Assembly (NCBI GenBank): GCA_030248065.1
Contig: JASAMV010006779.1
Location: 39,570-103,569, forward strand
DNA length: 64,000 bases
Origin: Rhynchonema sp. JSB1_4
Taxonomy: Eukaryota > Nematoda > Chromadorea > Monhysterida > Xyalidae
Direction of reading: 5' to 3'
Below, one piece after another: positions 43,101-55,522 of this stretch. The translations under genes were made by a program, and so were the position numbers. Below the pieces are notes generated by a model. It worked only from the letters and a program-made list of their open reading frames with translations, was not told the origin of the DNA and did no database searches. How positions within the stretch are numbered: position 1 is the stretch's first letter; every line of letters begins with the position of its first letter.

Positions 43101-43942
43101 GAACAACGTTGCTGTTCGCGTAAGCACGCAACAAATTGAGGTCAGCCAGGTAGAACTTGTCATCATCTCTCTCAGCCCAATCTCTTTCTTTTGCTTTTCG
43201 AAAACCCGTGTAACCGGCGCATTTTTGAATCTGGCCAAGCAAGCTTTAAAAAAGTCGTCTCATGAGCTTGTGGCTGGAGGCTGGACTATGCGTTTATTGT
43301 ACCCACGTGTATATTGATCGCACAATGACCATATAAGAATTCATCAAAATCAATCCTGATATTCACGTTCGGTCACTCTTAACCACTGTGCTATTTGTGA
43401 TTCTCACAAAACATTTTCAGCTGAAAATAATCTAGCAGATCAACCACGTTGCCGCAGGTCTGAAACATTCTGTTTACTACGTGTTTTGTGTGTAATCGCG
43501 CAACGCAACGTCATTGCCCCGTCACTAGCCTGCTTTGCGATTCAGGAAAAAAATTTGACCAATTCTTATAAAGTCATTGTGCGACCAATACCTTGTAACA
43601 CTGTTTATGTGCCAGCAAACTCTATGTACATTGGCATGATCGGGAGCTAACGAATGTCTGTCTGACATTTCACAGACACGTGGTGTGCACAATTGAAAAC
43701 CAACGTGTGACTTCAGCTAAAAAAAGCTCCAGATCCTGGAAAACCGACCGATTTGGAAATCTGAGGAACATGCCGTGAAACGCACAAATCATGATGAATA
43801 CACCATCCAATAAACCGGGTACGACGAAATAGAAAGGTCGACAAAGGGCCAAGTGACCGATTCCAAGTAGAAAGATGATGATACCGATTAGGACCAGGAG
43901 CGGATAGAAGAAGAAACGGAAACAGCACGAGATTGACGCCAT
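40104..43942 (-). CDS. Membrane protein with two consecutive four-helix (tetraspan-like) units
   Basis: Six exons join in phase to 382 residues: 43680-43942, 42519-42655, 41690-41865, 41100-41329, 40803-40897, 40104-40351. It starts MASISCCFRFFFYPLLVLIG. Unit 1 has helices PLLVLIGIIIFLLGIGHLAL, FYFVVPGLLDGVFIMICAF and ALLLQVLCVCAGICVLCAC, a Cys-rich loop (TPTC...PCPFC), then a helix ending IIVCSCIASYALF. Unit 2 repeats the plan: LLVIVFGALHTLYCCTYF, LWAGVLIALQAVLTW, LGAGLGMALVAVNGFALFCW, a Cys-containing loop (VPTCPQF...RQCVWRERYYDEC), and LTACTGLITAGITHFVLSLL. Both units place the Cys loop before the fourth helix, the topology of tetraspan families such as claudin/PMP22 or MS4A types, though no signature motif identifies the family. 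The first donor (GTGTCT at 43679) is inferred from phase and could be wrong. Confidence 0.75.
42211..42484. mobile_element. Fold-back MITE, family B copy 2
   Basis: Second copy of the hairpin element at 11618-11890, with the same CTCCCGTTCGAAGTCGA arms and a GGCTTGTGTGACTGAAAC centre. It is inserted in intron 2 of the tetraspan-like gene, 35 nt from an exon edge. Confidence 0.85.
42798..43291. mobile_element. MITE, family C copy 2
   Basis: Its ends, GCATAGCCCAACCACCAGC and GGCTGGACTATGC, match the 17.58-kb copy in opposite orientation. The interior repeats CATGAGACG blocks and AAAGAAAGAGA stretches and carries the shared core near 43125-43185 (complement strand). Confidence 0.75.
43314..43588. 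mobile_element. TA-flanked MITE, family A copy 2
   Basis: A 275-bp copy flanked by TA, with ends TTGATCGCACAATGAC and GTGCGACCAA. It is inserted directly beside the family C element, in intron 1 of the tetraspan-like gene. Confidence 0.9.
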
Positions 43943-44444
43943 TTTGATCGAATTGTAAAACTTGCAATGTTGTTGTTTCCTGGAATCTGAACATCCTCTG
44001 AGCAGTTGGGTTCAGTTTAGGTTTCAATTTAAAAACACTACTGTGATTTTGTAGCAAAAGGTCGGACTCTATTGGTTGTGAGGTATAGCAAACGGTTTGC
44101 TGGATCAAAGAACGACAAAACATCAACATATTCGCTGTAAATTGTAGTTTAGGATACGTACAGATGCATACGTACAGTTATATAAGAAATGCTTGTGGTG
44201 TGAGCATTTTTTGTTGTCAAACGAACTTTTTCTCGGTTTCAGGCGTATTTCCGCCACCACAAAACATCTGCGAAAAACCATCACTATCGGTCTACGTAAG
44301 CAAACAGTTATGTTATAGCAGTTTACAACACTCGTCCTTTTTTCGGTCAAAAAAGTACACACGTGAACTTTAGACGGCGGCTTCCTTAATGTATTTTTTG
44401 GTCGCAGAAGTTTTACAGCGCTAAAAAACTTGCGGTAGGTATAC

Positions 44445-44564
44445 ATGTATATTGTGCGCCTTGGGTTCCAAAATATGTGTACACAAGCGCGCAGTATAAA
44501 CACAAGCAGACCAAATAGGGCACACCAATAAGTTCCAAAAATTCGCAAGGCCAATTTCGTGTTG
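44445..44564 (-). CDS. Weak candidate exon with one membrane helix
   Basis: A 120-nt open segment is preceded by TTGTTTCAG and followed by a GTATAC donor. It encodes YWCALFGLLVFILRACVHIF, a plausible membrane helix, then a basic stretch. No neighbouring exon could be linked to it and no family motif is present, so it may be chance. Confidence 0.2.
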
Positions 44565-45890
44565 CTGAAACAATGCCAAAAAAACAAGAAAGTACTACAG
44601 TCATTCTAATCTGACAAAAACACATTTCTGGCTCCAAGGTTCCAAGGTTCTAATATGGAGGCTTCACCACATGCGCCCGACACGAAATATCATAACTCAA
44701 ATCAAGTCATCGGTGCGCGCTCGTTAAAAGCGTATACTTTTGGCACACACTCTATAAGCTCATTTCCATTAGAGGAAATAGAACTTGGAACTTCCAGAAC
44801 CGGGTCGAGTTTCATACGACAGTAGGTGTGATCTTGTAAAGCTTGCTGTTCGCTGAGCAAAAAAAGTTTAGGATCATCAAATACGGGCCGAGCCCAAAGA
44901 GTGCGTAATAACCACCCGCACGTGGCGCAAATTTGTGAGAAAAAATTCTCGGGGTGTTAGGTTCCAGGTATCTCTCAATCTTCCATCAAATCGAAAGGAA
45001 CCCAGGAACACACAAAGTTCCAACGGATATGAAGCACCAAGAGTGATGCGTTTTATATGTTTTGGTATAATGTTGTGTGTACCTCCTCAAAGCAGAAATT
45101 GTGTTGCGGCATGCGGGGCGTAATTCACAGGGAGTTACACTACTTCTTGAGAGGACAGCTTCTTTTGGTATGAGGTAGCAAGTAAAAATGGGACACAAAA
45201 CCATTAAAGTATACATTAGTTTTCTCACTGCGTAATTTCAGTGGTTATCAGTGAGGTTTAACGCGTCTAACCTTTGGGTCTTTAAAACAGTACCTTACAG
45301 CTTACACTGCGAGTCTGAACCAGGCTGAGACTCTGAATTTTCGTGACATTCATTTTGTCGCAGTTCCAATTTCAAGATATTCTGCCTGTGAACCCAAATC
45401 ATCGCACATCCTCTTTCAGCGGCCCATAAACAATACGACAGCTTTATCCATCTTACAAGCTGCAACAGCGGACTTGCTTGCGCTTTGCGGGTGCGCGGTA
45501 CAAAAGATATGCCACATTAGATGGGGTTATAGGCATGTTCGTATGTATGTGTCGCGCTAAAATCAGCTTATCTAACGGATAATGTGCCGAAGTGCGCACA
45601 CAATATTGCGGACACTTTTATCTCGGAAGGACACTTCTTGCAAGCTCAGCGTGCTTGTCACTGTGATGTGGTATTTCTCTCTCTCTCTCTATTCGTATCT
45701 GAAGTGTTTCACGCACAATACAATTCAAATGGCCTGTAACACCAATTGGCCAATTCACTTGAAATTATTTGCTCAGAGCTGGTGGTGTACCAGTAGTAAA
45801 ATAAGCCAAAAGATTCTTTTCGACCAGCTTTTTATTCAATGCATTGACTGCTAGATTGATCCATCGTTTTGATACAGCGAATTCATATTG

Positions 45891-45952
45891 GTCGACATCA
45901 AACTTGATGATCGGATGGGATCAGATCGGATCGGTCTAAGTTTGATATCGAC
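45891..45952. repeat. Short inverted repeat with GATCGGATC core
   Basis: The arms GTCGACATCAAACTT and AAGTTTGATATCGAC surround GATCGGAT and CAGATCGGATCGG. Degenerate relatives (ATATCAAACTTGG...CGGATCGGATCG) occur near 2600, 8540, 12640, 12780, 16480, 18710, 21225 and 41940, so this is a dispersed family of decayed elements. Confidence 0.5.
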
Positions 45953-46045
45953 CACTGATCAATTGATTGTTGCATTAACGTAGTGGTTTGCGGCTACATT
46001 TCTATTGCAACAAGCGAATACCTAACACTATTCAACAAACAAACA

Positions 46046-49000
46046 TCACAAGGCCGGTGTTGGTCGCATCCTGAGCAGTCCTTGCTGAGTGACGCTCATC
46101 ACGTGACGTCCATCCCTGGTCCACAGCTTGGCTGATGTCAGGGCGCGACCGTTGACTGAAAGATTCAAACAATGTGCTTCAGACGTTGTTCAAAATGAGT
46201 TTACTGATATTGACGAGCAAGATTGCGTACCAGCAACGCTGCTTTCAAACTCCATCAGCATCCATTTTGTCGCGATGTCGAAGTCGAAATCGTGAATCCA
46301 AAACGAACAGTCCAATGTAGCAAATAGTCCTCCGCCTGAAATTTACATTTGTGAATCTTGGAATTTTAAACTCTTGGAAACAAGAAAAAACATATATTCA
46401 CCGGCGTGTGACTCGCGATGTGGTTGTCTGGCAATGTCTGCGGTCATGGCATCCGATAGGTAAGCGGCCATCAAATGGTGCCAACGCTGGTCACCGGCTG
46501 CAAAACGCAAATGTTGGAAAATTTATGACACGTGCGTTTTATAAGCTCATGCCAGCTATTAAAGCAGGTCAGTGGCACCATTACAGAATTAGCCAAAATC
46601 GTGTTGGATTGCAGGTCTGCTCCAGACTAGAACAAATCCCGAATGTGACCGTTCAGATCGCCATAGCAACCCTGAGATCCTTTGGTCGAAATCCCAACGA
46701 CTGCGAGTGGTATCGAAAAATTGAATGGCAATTTGGATTTCCCGCCTTCAGAAACGAGAATTCGACTATCGGTTGGATTTTTCACAATTTTCACAATCCG
46801 ACTTGCAGCCATTTTGGTACGTTGAGTCTGAGGATCTAACACGTTTACTGGCGATCAAAAATTCATGTAGGGATTCGGTCTAGTCCACAGTAGATCTCCA
46901 GTTTCACTGAGTTTCAGCCACTGACCCTTAAAGTCTGGTCCAATTTGACCAACCGGGTTCGACCACGGCCTTGAACCAAACCAGTCGTTTCGGCGGTGTC
47001 GCTTTCCAAAACAAGAAATTATCTAGATTGACAGTTCGTGCATTGACACGCGACGAAAAATGTCGACCGCGCCCTTGAACGTCGGAACGTTGGTCGGGTG
47101 TGAGTGTGTCGCTGTTGAGCAGCCTGTAAGATCGCGTACAAGCACACTCGTTCATAAAGAGACATCAGAGTTGGAAAAAATTGTTTTAAAAGGTCTCAGA
47201 TTCGGTGAATTTGTCCAGCAAACGCGCGAAAACGCGAAAAATGCAACCTTAGCTGACAAGTCACTTTTTGTGAGGGTGTTTACGTAATATCGGTGCGATC
47301 AAACAGTCTAATGCTTGATATGGACCGATTATTGTTGCTCTGTGGTATCAGACACAATAGTTAATGGTCGAATAAGCAATATTTACTCTTAAATCACACG
47401 GAATTCAGACAATAATTTGAATGGTGAACCTCGACCCTTGAGAAATAAAACACAAAGAATAACCCCGAAAAGGCCACTCTTGGAAGTTTTTTTGGACCCA
47501 GAACCCAGGTGACATGACCGGGGCGCTTAGGCACACGATTCCTTTGAAAACACCCGTACGTGACATGGCCTTGCAATAACAGGCTCGATTTTCGGTCACC
47601 AATAGAAGATTCACCGTGTTTGGAAGCTTAACGACACGTTGAAGACAAAAATATCGTTGAAAAGTATTGACTACAAAAATTTTCCTCAGCAGAGAATCAC
47701 AGCATAGGACGGTACACCGCATAAAATCAGTTATACAAAATTTCGATAAAAACTGACGAACATGCCAACCTGTCAAAGTCCACCATCAAATCATTCAGCT
47801 GTTCGGGCATTGGACATGACGGCATTGCGGCATGCGTGTGTTGCGGATAGCTGCTTTCACCCTGAAATCAACGGAGACAATACGATAATCACATGAACCC
47901 AGAAAAAGTCCCACATCGGTTGCACACGCACCGCGTTTTTCATTGAACATAATGACAGTTGGGCGACGAAAATCGTTCCACGGGTGGGCTGATCGGCTGT
48001 TACCAACCGACTGGTGAACGTCTGACCATCGCGAAGTCTCCTCACCGAATACGTCACTGGCTCGTTCGTATCGCCTGAATTTCACGGAAAATGATTTCGC
48101 AAGTTTTTTCGGGTGCCAGAGAACGGCAGGTTTTGGTCCATTACGAACGACATCCGGTTCAGAGCTGGTGTTACCGTGTGATTAAGGGAAGTAGGGTGGA
48201 AGTCGGCCAATAGTTGGATTCAGGCTTATTTTTGGTCGGGGAATCCCATTTCGGTATCCATTTGGTCACGTGACCTTTCTAGTGTGCTTAAATGGGTCAT
48301 GCCTCATTTGGGGTCACCTCACCGATTTTACTCAAAAATGATATTCGGTTGTTTGTTTGAGTGCAGAATAATCAACATTTCAGGTTAGTTTTTGCATATT
48401 ACATTTAACGAAGTTGTCATGACCGAATTCGACAATAACAGGTGCGTTGAAGGTGTTACGTAAAAACTAGCCCGAAATCCCGGCTCAACACCAGACAAAC
48501 CCCCGGATGCCAGTTTAGCTAAATTGGTGGGATGACCCCAAATGGGACATGACCCCTTCAAGCCCTTTGGACAGGTCAAGTGACCATGCGGACACTGGAT
48601 TCGGATTCCCTGACCAAAATTACCTTCATGAAACACATTTTGGCAATCCATTTCACCTGTTAGGCAGATAGGTGCCAAGGTATAAGTACCATATTTCATC
48701 ACCGATTTTTGCAGCGCAGGTGTGATCCTGCTTTAGCAATCGCATCGAACCTGTCTTGGTCCTGTGATTTTTTTGTGCAAAGCATGTTTCGAAATTATCG
48801 ATGACACTAAAGGTGGAGTTATACTCAGGTAGAAAGCCTTTTGAAGACAAAGTGTCTTCATGTCTACAATGCAGACATGAAGACAAAAAGGAACAATGTA
48901 CCAAGGTTTGGAGACAAGGAAGGTACAAGGCTTTGAAGACAAAACGTGGTACATACAACCAAGAAATGAAAGAAAGAGAATAAGTAAACGGAATTTACCT

Positions 49001-50203
49001 AAAAAAATGTTGGATGACGAAAAACTGTCAATTTAATGAATTGCTGATAGCGTGTGTAATTAAACTGATTCAAAATGTCTTTGTAAACCTTCGCTATTGT
49101 TCGGAAACACCAAGGAACTTTGTTAGTGGTCGGATCCCAGCAAGAAACAATGTTGCCCATCGGCTGCTGTCAGTGGGGGAGCATTCGGCTCCAAATATCC
49201 TGATAGAGTTGATGTGCTACATTAGTTTTTGCTTCTAAAAATGTGCAGCTAAATATTATGCAGTCCGAGATCGAAAAACTTCTTTAAAACAATGTCACGC
49301 GATGCAAAAAGTGAGGTTGGTCTTCTATTTTTTCGGGACAGGAGCGTTTTATGGGTTGTAGGAGCATTATACCTTGTTACTTCTTTTAGGTTGCAATGTT
49401 TACGATTTAGTGTCAACATTTTCTATTTTTTTCTGACTCATATCACACCCGTAAAGTCTTCTTTAGGATCCAAAAATGGGGGAGTACCCATTTTTCTTCC
49501 CTGGGAAAATCGTTGGCTTAGGGCTGGTCCAAGGTGTGGGCATCAACGTTTTTTGGATATTCGGAAGTGTGCTGTGAGTCCACTGAGTAAGTATTGAATC
49601 GCTAAGTTGCGAGTAACGTAAGATATTTGCCGTTATGTTGTTTGTCTACTAGCCAAAAGTTCATCTCGTTGAACTCTTGGTTTGGGGACAAATTGTCTTC
49701 AAAGCAGTGTCTTCAAAGGATGTCCTCAAAGTGAGTTATACTTGGTTATGGACAAAGTGTAACTCGCTCGTGAGGACAATTCGTCTTTATTGTCTATATT
49801 GCTGTCTCCAAAGCCCTTTGTACTCGAGTATAACTCCACCTTTACAGTTCACATGCCAAAAGGTAACCAACTTTGATACGATATCCCAAAGCAACTATGG
49901 TGGCACGAGACTCAAAAAATGTCGCCTTAAGATCGGGTGGGATTCAATCATCAAGCTTGACCTTTTGCAGCCGGCAATTTACAATTACTCACCGGCAAAA
50001 ATGAAATGTCCATGAAAGCTGTTGACGCTATGCGTGTCGGGCACGGTATGCAGCGCTGCTACCACGCTGTCCGATATGAGATGACCACCAAATGCCGTTC
50101 CCTTGGGGTTGGGGATTGTGTACACATCGGGTTTGGGTGCGCCACGAAGCGCTCGACGTTTGGGAGTGCTGAAGAATGTTGAACGTGATGTTTCACCTCT
50201 CAT
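46046..50203 (-). CDS. acot8: Acyl-CoA thioesterase of the ACOT8/TesB double-hotdog family
   Basis: Seven exons join in phase to 308 residues: 49993-50203, 47932-48074, 47770-47861, 46954-47123, 46402-46497, 46231-46335, 46046-46155. Family landmarks are FGGHLISDSVVAALHTV...SFHGHFIFAGD, VRRLRDGQTFTSRLV, MPEQLNDLMVDFD, a KRLVWFKA segment, WHHLMAAYLSDAM (with the family aspartate), HDFDFDIATKWMLMEFESS and VNGRALTSAKLWTRDGRHV...TQQGLLR. The length is close to animal ACOT8 (about 320). These enzymes hydrolyse acyl-CoA to free acid and CoA, usually in peroxisomes. The C-terminus reads RPTPAL, not a canonical SKL-type signal. The ATG at 50203 is the first in frame, but the N-terminal residues do not match the family and could be replaced by an upstream exon. 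Intron 1 holds a TA-flanked element. Confidence 0.92.
48810..49842. mobile_element. 1.03-kb TA-flanked inverted-repeat element in thioesterase intron 1
   Basis: The ends AAGGTGGAGTTATACTC and GAGTATAACTCCACCTT are flanked by TA on both sides (48808-48809 and 49843-49844). Subterminal regions are rich in GAAGACAAAG and its complement. No transposase frame is seen. This is a Tc1/mariner-type non-autonomous element, distinct from family A. Confidence 0.8.
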
Positions 50204-50704
50204 TCATTCATTCATTTTATATTTGCAGTAAGCAGGGAAGTTACAAGCAACAAGGCACAAACATTACCTGAATGCTTGTCATCTTACGTTTTCCATAGCG
50301 TGTACAATATAAATTAATAATTATTATGTGCGTAAGTAACTAAACTCCAGTCGGTATTGCAGTTGCACGACCAGCAGGAAGCGCAACTGCGCGCTGATAT
50401 TGAATATCAACACGCGATCAAGAGTTCGCTGGAATGAGGTCAACGAACAAGTGCTGAACCATCGATTGCCAAAAGTATGACTGCAACGAGCGGAGTCGCT
50501 GTTGATCGAGATGAGTCTCACTGCATGAAACAGTCTCGTGAATCGGCGAGTAGGAGGGCATTATGGATCTGGATCTTTACTCTCAGTTGGTGTGCAGTTT
50601 GCTGGCATCCTGGGTCGAATGTGGCTGTGGTCGGATTTGACTGCGGTTTGACTTCGACTTGGAATAAATAATTTTCGCACGTTACATATTATTGTGAAGC
50701 AGGG
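50204..50704. other. Upstream flank of the thioesterase gene
   Basis: It contains ATTCATTCATTC repeats near 50202-50214 and otherwise unique sequence that probably includes the thioesterase promoter and any missed 5' exon. No confident feature. Confidence 0.4.
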
Positions 50705-53700
50705 CTGGAGGCGGTGGACCATTGTTTAGGTAGTGTATTTCCATCTTCACTAAGGTAGTTATGTTCCTTCCGGTTTGGCGCTGAATGTTGTATGTGCTGG
50801 AGGCGCTGGACCATTCTTTAGGCAGTGTATTTCCATCTTCACTTACTGTAGGTAGTTAGGTTCCTTCCGGTTTGGCGCTGAATGTTGTATCTGCTGGAGC
50901 CGCTGGACCATTGTTTAGGTAGTGTATTCCCATCTTCACTTACTGTAGGTACATAGTTAGGTTCCTTCCGGTTTGGCGCTGAATGTTGTATGTGCTGGAG
51001 GCGGTGGGCCATTGTTTATTTACTGTATTTCCATCTTCACTAAGGTAGTTAGGTTCCTTTCGGTTTGGCGCTGAATGTTGTATGTGCTGGAGGCGGTGGG
51101 CCATTGTTTAGGTAGTGTATTTCCATCTTCACTTACTGTAGGTAGTTAGGTTCCTTCCGGTTTGGCGCCGAATGTTGTATCTGTTGGAGGCGCTGGACCA
51201 TTGTTTAGGTAGTGTATTTCCATCTTCACTTACTGTAGGTAGTTAGGTTCCTTCCGGTTTGGCGCCGAATGTTGTATGTGCTGGAGGCGGTGGGCCATTG
51301 TTTAGGTAGTGTATTTCCATCTTCACTAAGGTAGTTAGGTTCCTTCCGGCTTGGCGCTGAATGTTGTATGTGCTGGAGGCGCTGGACCATTGTTTAGGTA
51401 GTGTATTTCCATCTTCACTTACTGTAGGTAGTTAGGTTCCTTTCGGTTTGGCGCTGAATGTTGTATGTGCTGGAGGCGGTGGGCCATTGTTTAGGTAGTG
51501 TATTTCCATCTTCACTAAGGTAGTTAGGTTCCTTCCGGTTTGGCGCTGAATGTTGTATGTGCTGGAGGCGGTGGGCCATTGTTTAGGTAGTGTATTTCCA
51601 TCTTACTAAGGTGGTTAGGTTCCTTCCGGTTTGGCGCTGAATGTTGTATGTGCTGGAGGCGGTGGGCCATTGTTTAGGTAGTGTATTTCCATCTTCACTA
51701 AGGTAGTTAGGTTCCTTCCGGTTTGGCGCTGAATGTTGTATGTGCTGGAGGCGGTGGGCCATTGTTTAGGTAGTGGATTTCCATCTTCACTGAGGTAGTT
51801 AGGTTCCTTTCGGTTTGGCGCTGAATGTTGTATGTGCTGGAGGCGGTGGGCCAATGTTTAGGTAGTGTATTTCCATCTTCACTTACTGTAGGTACATAGT
51901 TAGGTTCCTTCCGGTTTGGCGCTGAATGTTGTATGTGCTGGACCATTGTTTAGGTAGTGTATTTCCATCTTCACTAAGGTAGTTAGGTTCCTTTCGGTTT
52001 GGCGCTGAATGTTGTATGTGCTGGAGGCGGTGGGCCATTGTTTAGGTAGTGTATTTCCATCTTCACTAAGGTAGTTAGGTTCCTTTCGGTTTGGCGCTGA
52101 ATGTTGTATGTGCTGGAGGCGGTGGGCCATTGTTTAGGTGGTGTATTTCCATCTTCACTAAGGTAGTTAGGTTCCTTTCGGTTTGGCGCTGAATGTTGTA
52201 TGTGCTGGAGGCGGTGGGCCATTGTTTAGGTAGTGTATTTCCATCTTCACTAAGGTAGTTAGGTTCCTTTCGGTTTGGCGCTGAATGTTGTATGTGCTGG
52301 AGGCGGTGGGCCATTGTTTAGGTAGTGTATTTCCATCTTCACTAAGGTAGTTAGGTTCCTTTCGGTTTGGCGCTGAATGTTGTATGTGCTGGAGGCGGTG
52401 GGCCATTGTTTAGGTGGTGTATTTCCATCTTCACTAAGGTAGTTAGGTTCCTTTCGGTTTGGCGCTGAATGTTGTATGTGCTGGAGGCGGTGGGCCATTG
52501 TTTAGGTAGTGTATTTCCATCTTCACTAAGGTAGTTAGGTTCCTTTCGGTTTGGCGCTGAATGTTGTATGTGCTGGAGGCGGTGGGCCATTGTTTAGGTA
52601 GTGTATTTCCATCTTCACTAAGGTAGTTAGGTTCCTTTCGGTTTGGCGCTGAATGTTGTATGTGCTGGAGGCGGTGGGCCATTGTTTAGGTAGTGTATTT
52701 ACATCTTCATTAGTAGTTAGGTTCCTTTCGGTTTGGCGCTGAATGTTGTATGTGCTGGAGGCGCTGGACCATTGTTTATGTAGTGTATTTCCATCTTCAC
52801 TTAGGTAGTTAGGTTCCTTCCGGTTTGGCGCTGAATGTTGTATGTGCTGGAGGCGGGTGGACCATTGTTTAGGTAGTGTTTTTCCATCTTCACTTACGGT
52901 AGGTAGTTAGGTTCCTTCCGGTTTGGCGCTGAATGTTGTATGTGCTGGAGGCGCTGGACCATTGTTTAGGTAGTGTATTTCCATCTTCACTTACTGTAGG
53001 TAGTTAGGTTCCTTCCGGTTTGGCGCCGAATGTTGTATCTGCTGGAGGCGGTGGGCTATTGTTTAGGTAGTGTATTTCCATCTTCACTTAAGGTAGTTAG
53101 GTTCCTTACGGTTTGGCGATGAATGTTGTATGTGAAGGAGGCGGTGGGCTATTGTTTAGGTAGTGTATTTCCATCTTCACTAAGGTAGTTAGGTTCCTTC
53201 CGGTTTGGCGCTGAATGTTGTATGTGCTGGAGGCGGTGGGCCATTGTTTAGGTAGTGTATTTCCATCTTCACTAAGGTAGTTAGGTTCCTTTCGGTTTGG
53301 CGCTGAATGTTGTATGTGCTGGAGGCGGTGGGCCATTGTTTAGGTAGTGTATTTCCATCTTCACTAAGGTAGTTAGGTTCCTTTCGGTTTGGCGCTGAAT
53401 GTTGTATGTGCTGGAGGCGCTGGGCCATTGTTTAGGTGGTGTATTTCCATCTTCACTAAGGTAGTTAGGTTCCTTTCGGTTTGGCGCTGAATGTTGTATG
53501 TGCTGGAGGCGGTGGGCCATTGTTTATGTAGTGTATTTCCATCTTCACTAAGGTAGTTAGGTTCCTTTCGGTTTGGCGCTGAATGTTGTATGTGCTGGAG
53601 GCGGTGGGCCATTGTTTAGGTAGTGTATTTCCATCTTCACTTACTGTAGGTAGTTAGGTTCCTTCCGGTTTGGCGCTGAATGTTGTATGTGCTGGAGGCG

Positions 53701-54763
53701 CTGGACCATTGTTTAGGTAGTGTATTTCCATCTTCACTTACTGTAAGTAGTAAGGCCCTTTCGGTTTTGGCGCCGAATGTTGTATCTGCTGGAGGCGCTG
53801 GACCATTGTTTAGGTAGTGTATTTCCATCTACACTAAGGTAGTTAGGTTCCTTTCGGTTTGGCGCTGAATGTTGTATGTGCTGGAGGCGGTGGGCCATTG
53901 TTTAGGTAGTGTATTTCCATCTTCACTAAGGTAGTTAGGTTCCTTCCGGTTTGGCGCTGAATGTTGTATGTGCTGGAGGCGCTGGACCATTGTTTAGGTA
54001 GTGTATTTCCATCTTCACTTACTGTAGGTACATAGTTAGGTTCCTTCCGGTTTGGCGCTGAATGTTGTACATATGTGCTGGAGGCGGTGGGCTATTGTTT
54101 AGGTAGTGTATTTCCATCTTCACTAAGGTAGTTAGGTTCCTTCCGGTTTGGCGCTGAATGTTGTATGTGCTGGAGGCGGTGGGCCATTGTTTAGGTAGTG
54201 GATTTCCATCTTCACTGAGGTAGTTAGGTTCCTTTCGGTTTGGCGCTGAATGTTGTATGTGCTGGAGGCGGTGGGCCATTGTTTAGGTAGTGTATTTCCA
54301 TCTTCACTTACTGTAGGTACATAGTTAGGTTCCTTCCGGTTTGGCGCTGAATGTTGTATGTGCTGGACCATTGTTTAGGTAGTGTATTTCCATCTTCACT
54401 TACTGTAGGTACATAGTTAGGTTCCTAACGGTTTGGCGCTGAATGTTGTATGTGCTGAAGGCGGTGGGCCATTGTTTAGGTAGTGCATTTCCATCTTCAC
54501 TAAGGTAGTTAGGTTCCTTTCGGTTTGGCTCTGAATGTTGTATGTGCTGCAGGCGGTGGGCCATTGTTTAGGTAGTGTATTTCCATCTTCACTAAGGTAG
54601 TTAGGTTCCTTTCGGTTTGGCGCTGAATGTTGTATGTGCTGGAGGCGGTGGGCCATTGTTTAGGTAGTGTATTTCCATCTTCACTTACTGTAGGTACATA
54701 GTTAGGTTCCTTCCGGTTTGGCGCTGAATGTTGTATGTGCTGGAGGCGGTGGGCCATTGTTTA

Positions 54764-55068
54764 GGCTGTGAGCAGATAAACGCGGAATGCGGAAATTGGT
54801 TAGCAGATAAACGCGGAATGGCAGATTTCTGCATTCCGCATTCCGCGTTCATCTGCTAACCTTTGCGGAATGGTGCGTGCTTGGGTGACGATGACAACTT
54901 CCAGCGTGCTGACCTCAAAATGTTGCGTGTTAACGCAAACAGCAACTGAGAGGTTTGACCAAAAGCATAAATTTACTTGCAGAAATGCAGAATTCCGCAA
55001 AGGTGAGCAGATAAACGCGGAATGCGGAATGCAGAATTCTGCCATTCCGCGTTTATCTGCTCACAGCC
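54764..55068. mobile_element. PIF/Harbinger-like MITE with TTA target duplication
   Basis: A 305-bp element with ends GGCTGTGAGCAGATAAACGC and its complement, flanked by TTA at 54761-54763 and 55069-55071. Neighbouring array units show the uninterrupted site GTTTAGGTAG, proving a 3-bp TTA duplication. A 3-bp T-W-A target and GG-starting ends are typical of PIF/Harbinger. It carries the shared core GATGACAACTTCCAGC. Confidence 0.92.
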
Positions 55069-55105
55069 TTAGGTAGATCATTTCCATCTTCACTTACTGT
55101 AGGTA

Positions 55106-55378
55106 TTGGTCGCACAATGACTATATAAGAATTCATCAAATCAATCCTGATCTTCACGTTCAGTCACTCTTAACCACTGTGCTATTTGCGATTCTCACAA
55201 AACATTTCAGCTGAAAATAATCTAGCAGATCAACCACGTTGCCGCAGGTCTGAAACATTCTCTTTACTACATGCTTAGTGTGCGATCGCGCAACGCAACG
55301 TCATTGCCCCGTCACTTTCCCTCTTTACGATTCAGGAAAAAAATTTGACCAATTCTTATGAAGTCATTGTGCGACCAA
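55106..55378. mobile_element. TA-flanked MITE, family A copy 3, inside the minisatellite
   Basis: A 273-bp copy between TA 55104-55105 and TA 55379-55380. The empty site GTAGGTACATAGTTAGG occurs repeatedly in the array, so the TA duplication is directly shown. Confidence 0.95.
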
Positions 55379-55522
55379 TACATAGTTAGGTTCCTTCTGG
55401 TTTGGCGCTGAATGTTGTATGTGCTGGAGGCGGTGGGCCATTGTTTAAGTAGTGTATTTCCATCTCCACTAAGGTAGTTAGGTTCCTTTCGGTTTGGCGC
55501 TGAATGTTGTATGTGCTGGAGG

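Larger units (their letters stand above)
43943..46045. other. Intergenic region
   Basis: Between the divergently placed tetraspan-like and thioesterase genes. Besides a weak exon candidate (44445-44564) and a short inverted repeat (45891-45952), a small CT repeat occurs near 45676-45690. An AATAAA on the minus strand near 45830 could serve the thioesterase gene. Nothing else is recognised. Confidence 0.45.

Noticed and set aside
51615..54757. Repeated minus-strand open frames (SSTYNIQRQTERNLTT type) over the minisatellite
   Set aside because: The period is 92 bp, which shifts frame each unit; the frames overlap one another and merely follow the repeat. No splice pattern restores a consistent frame.
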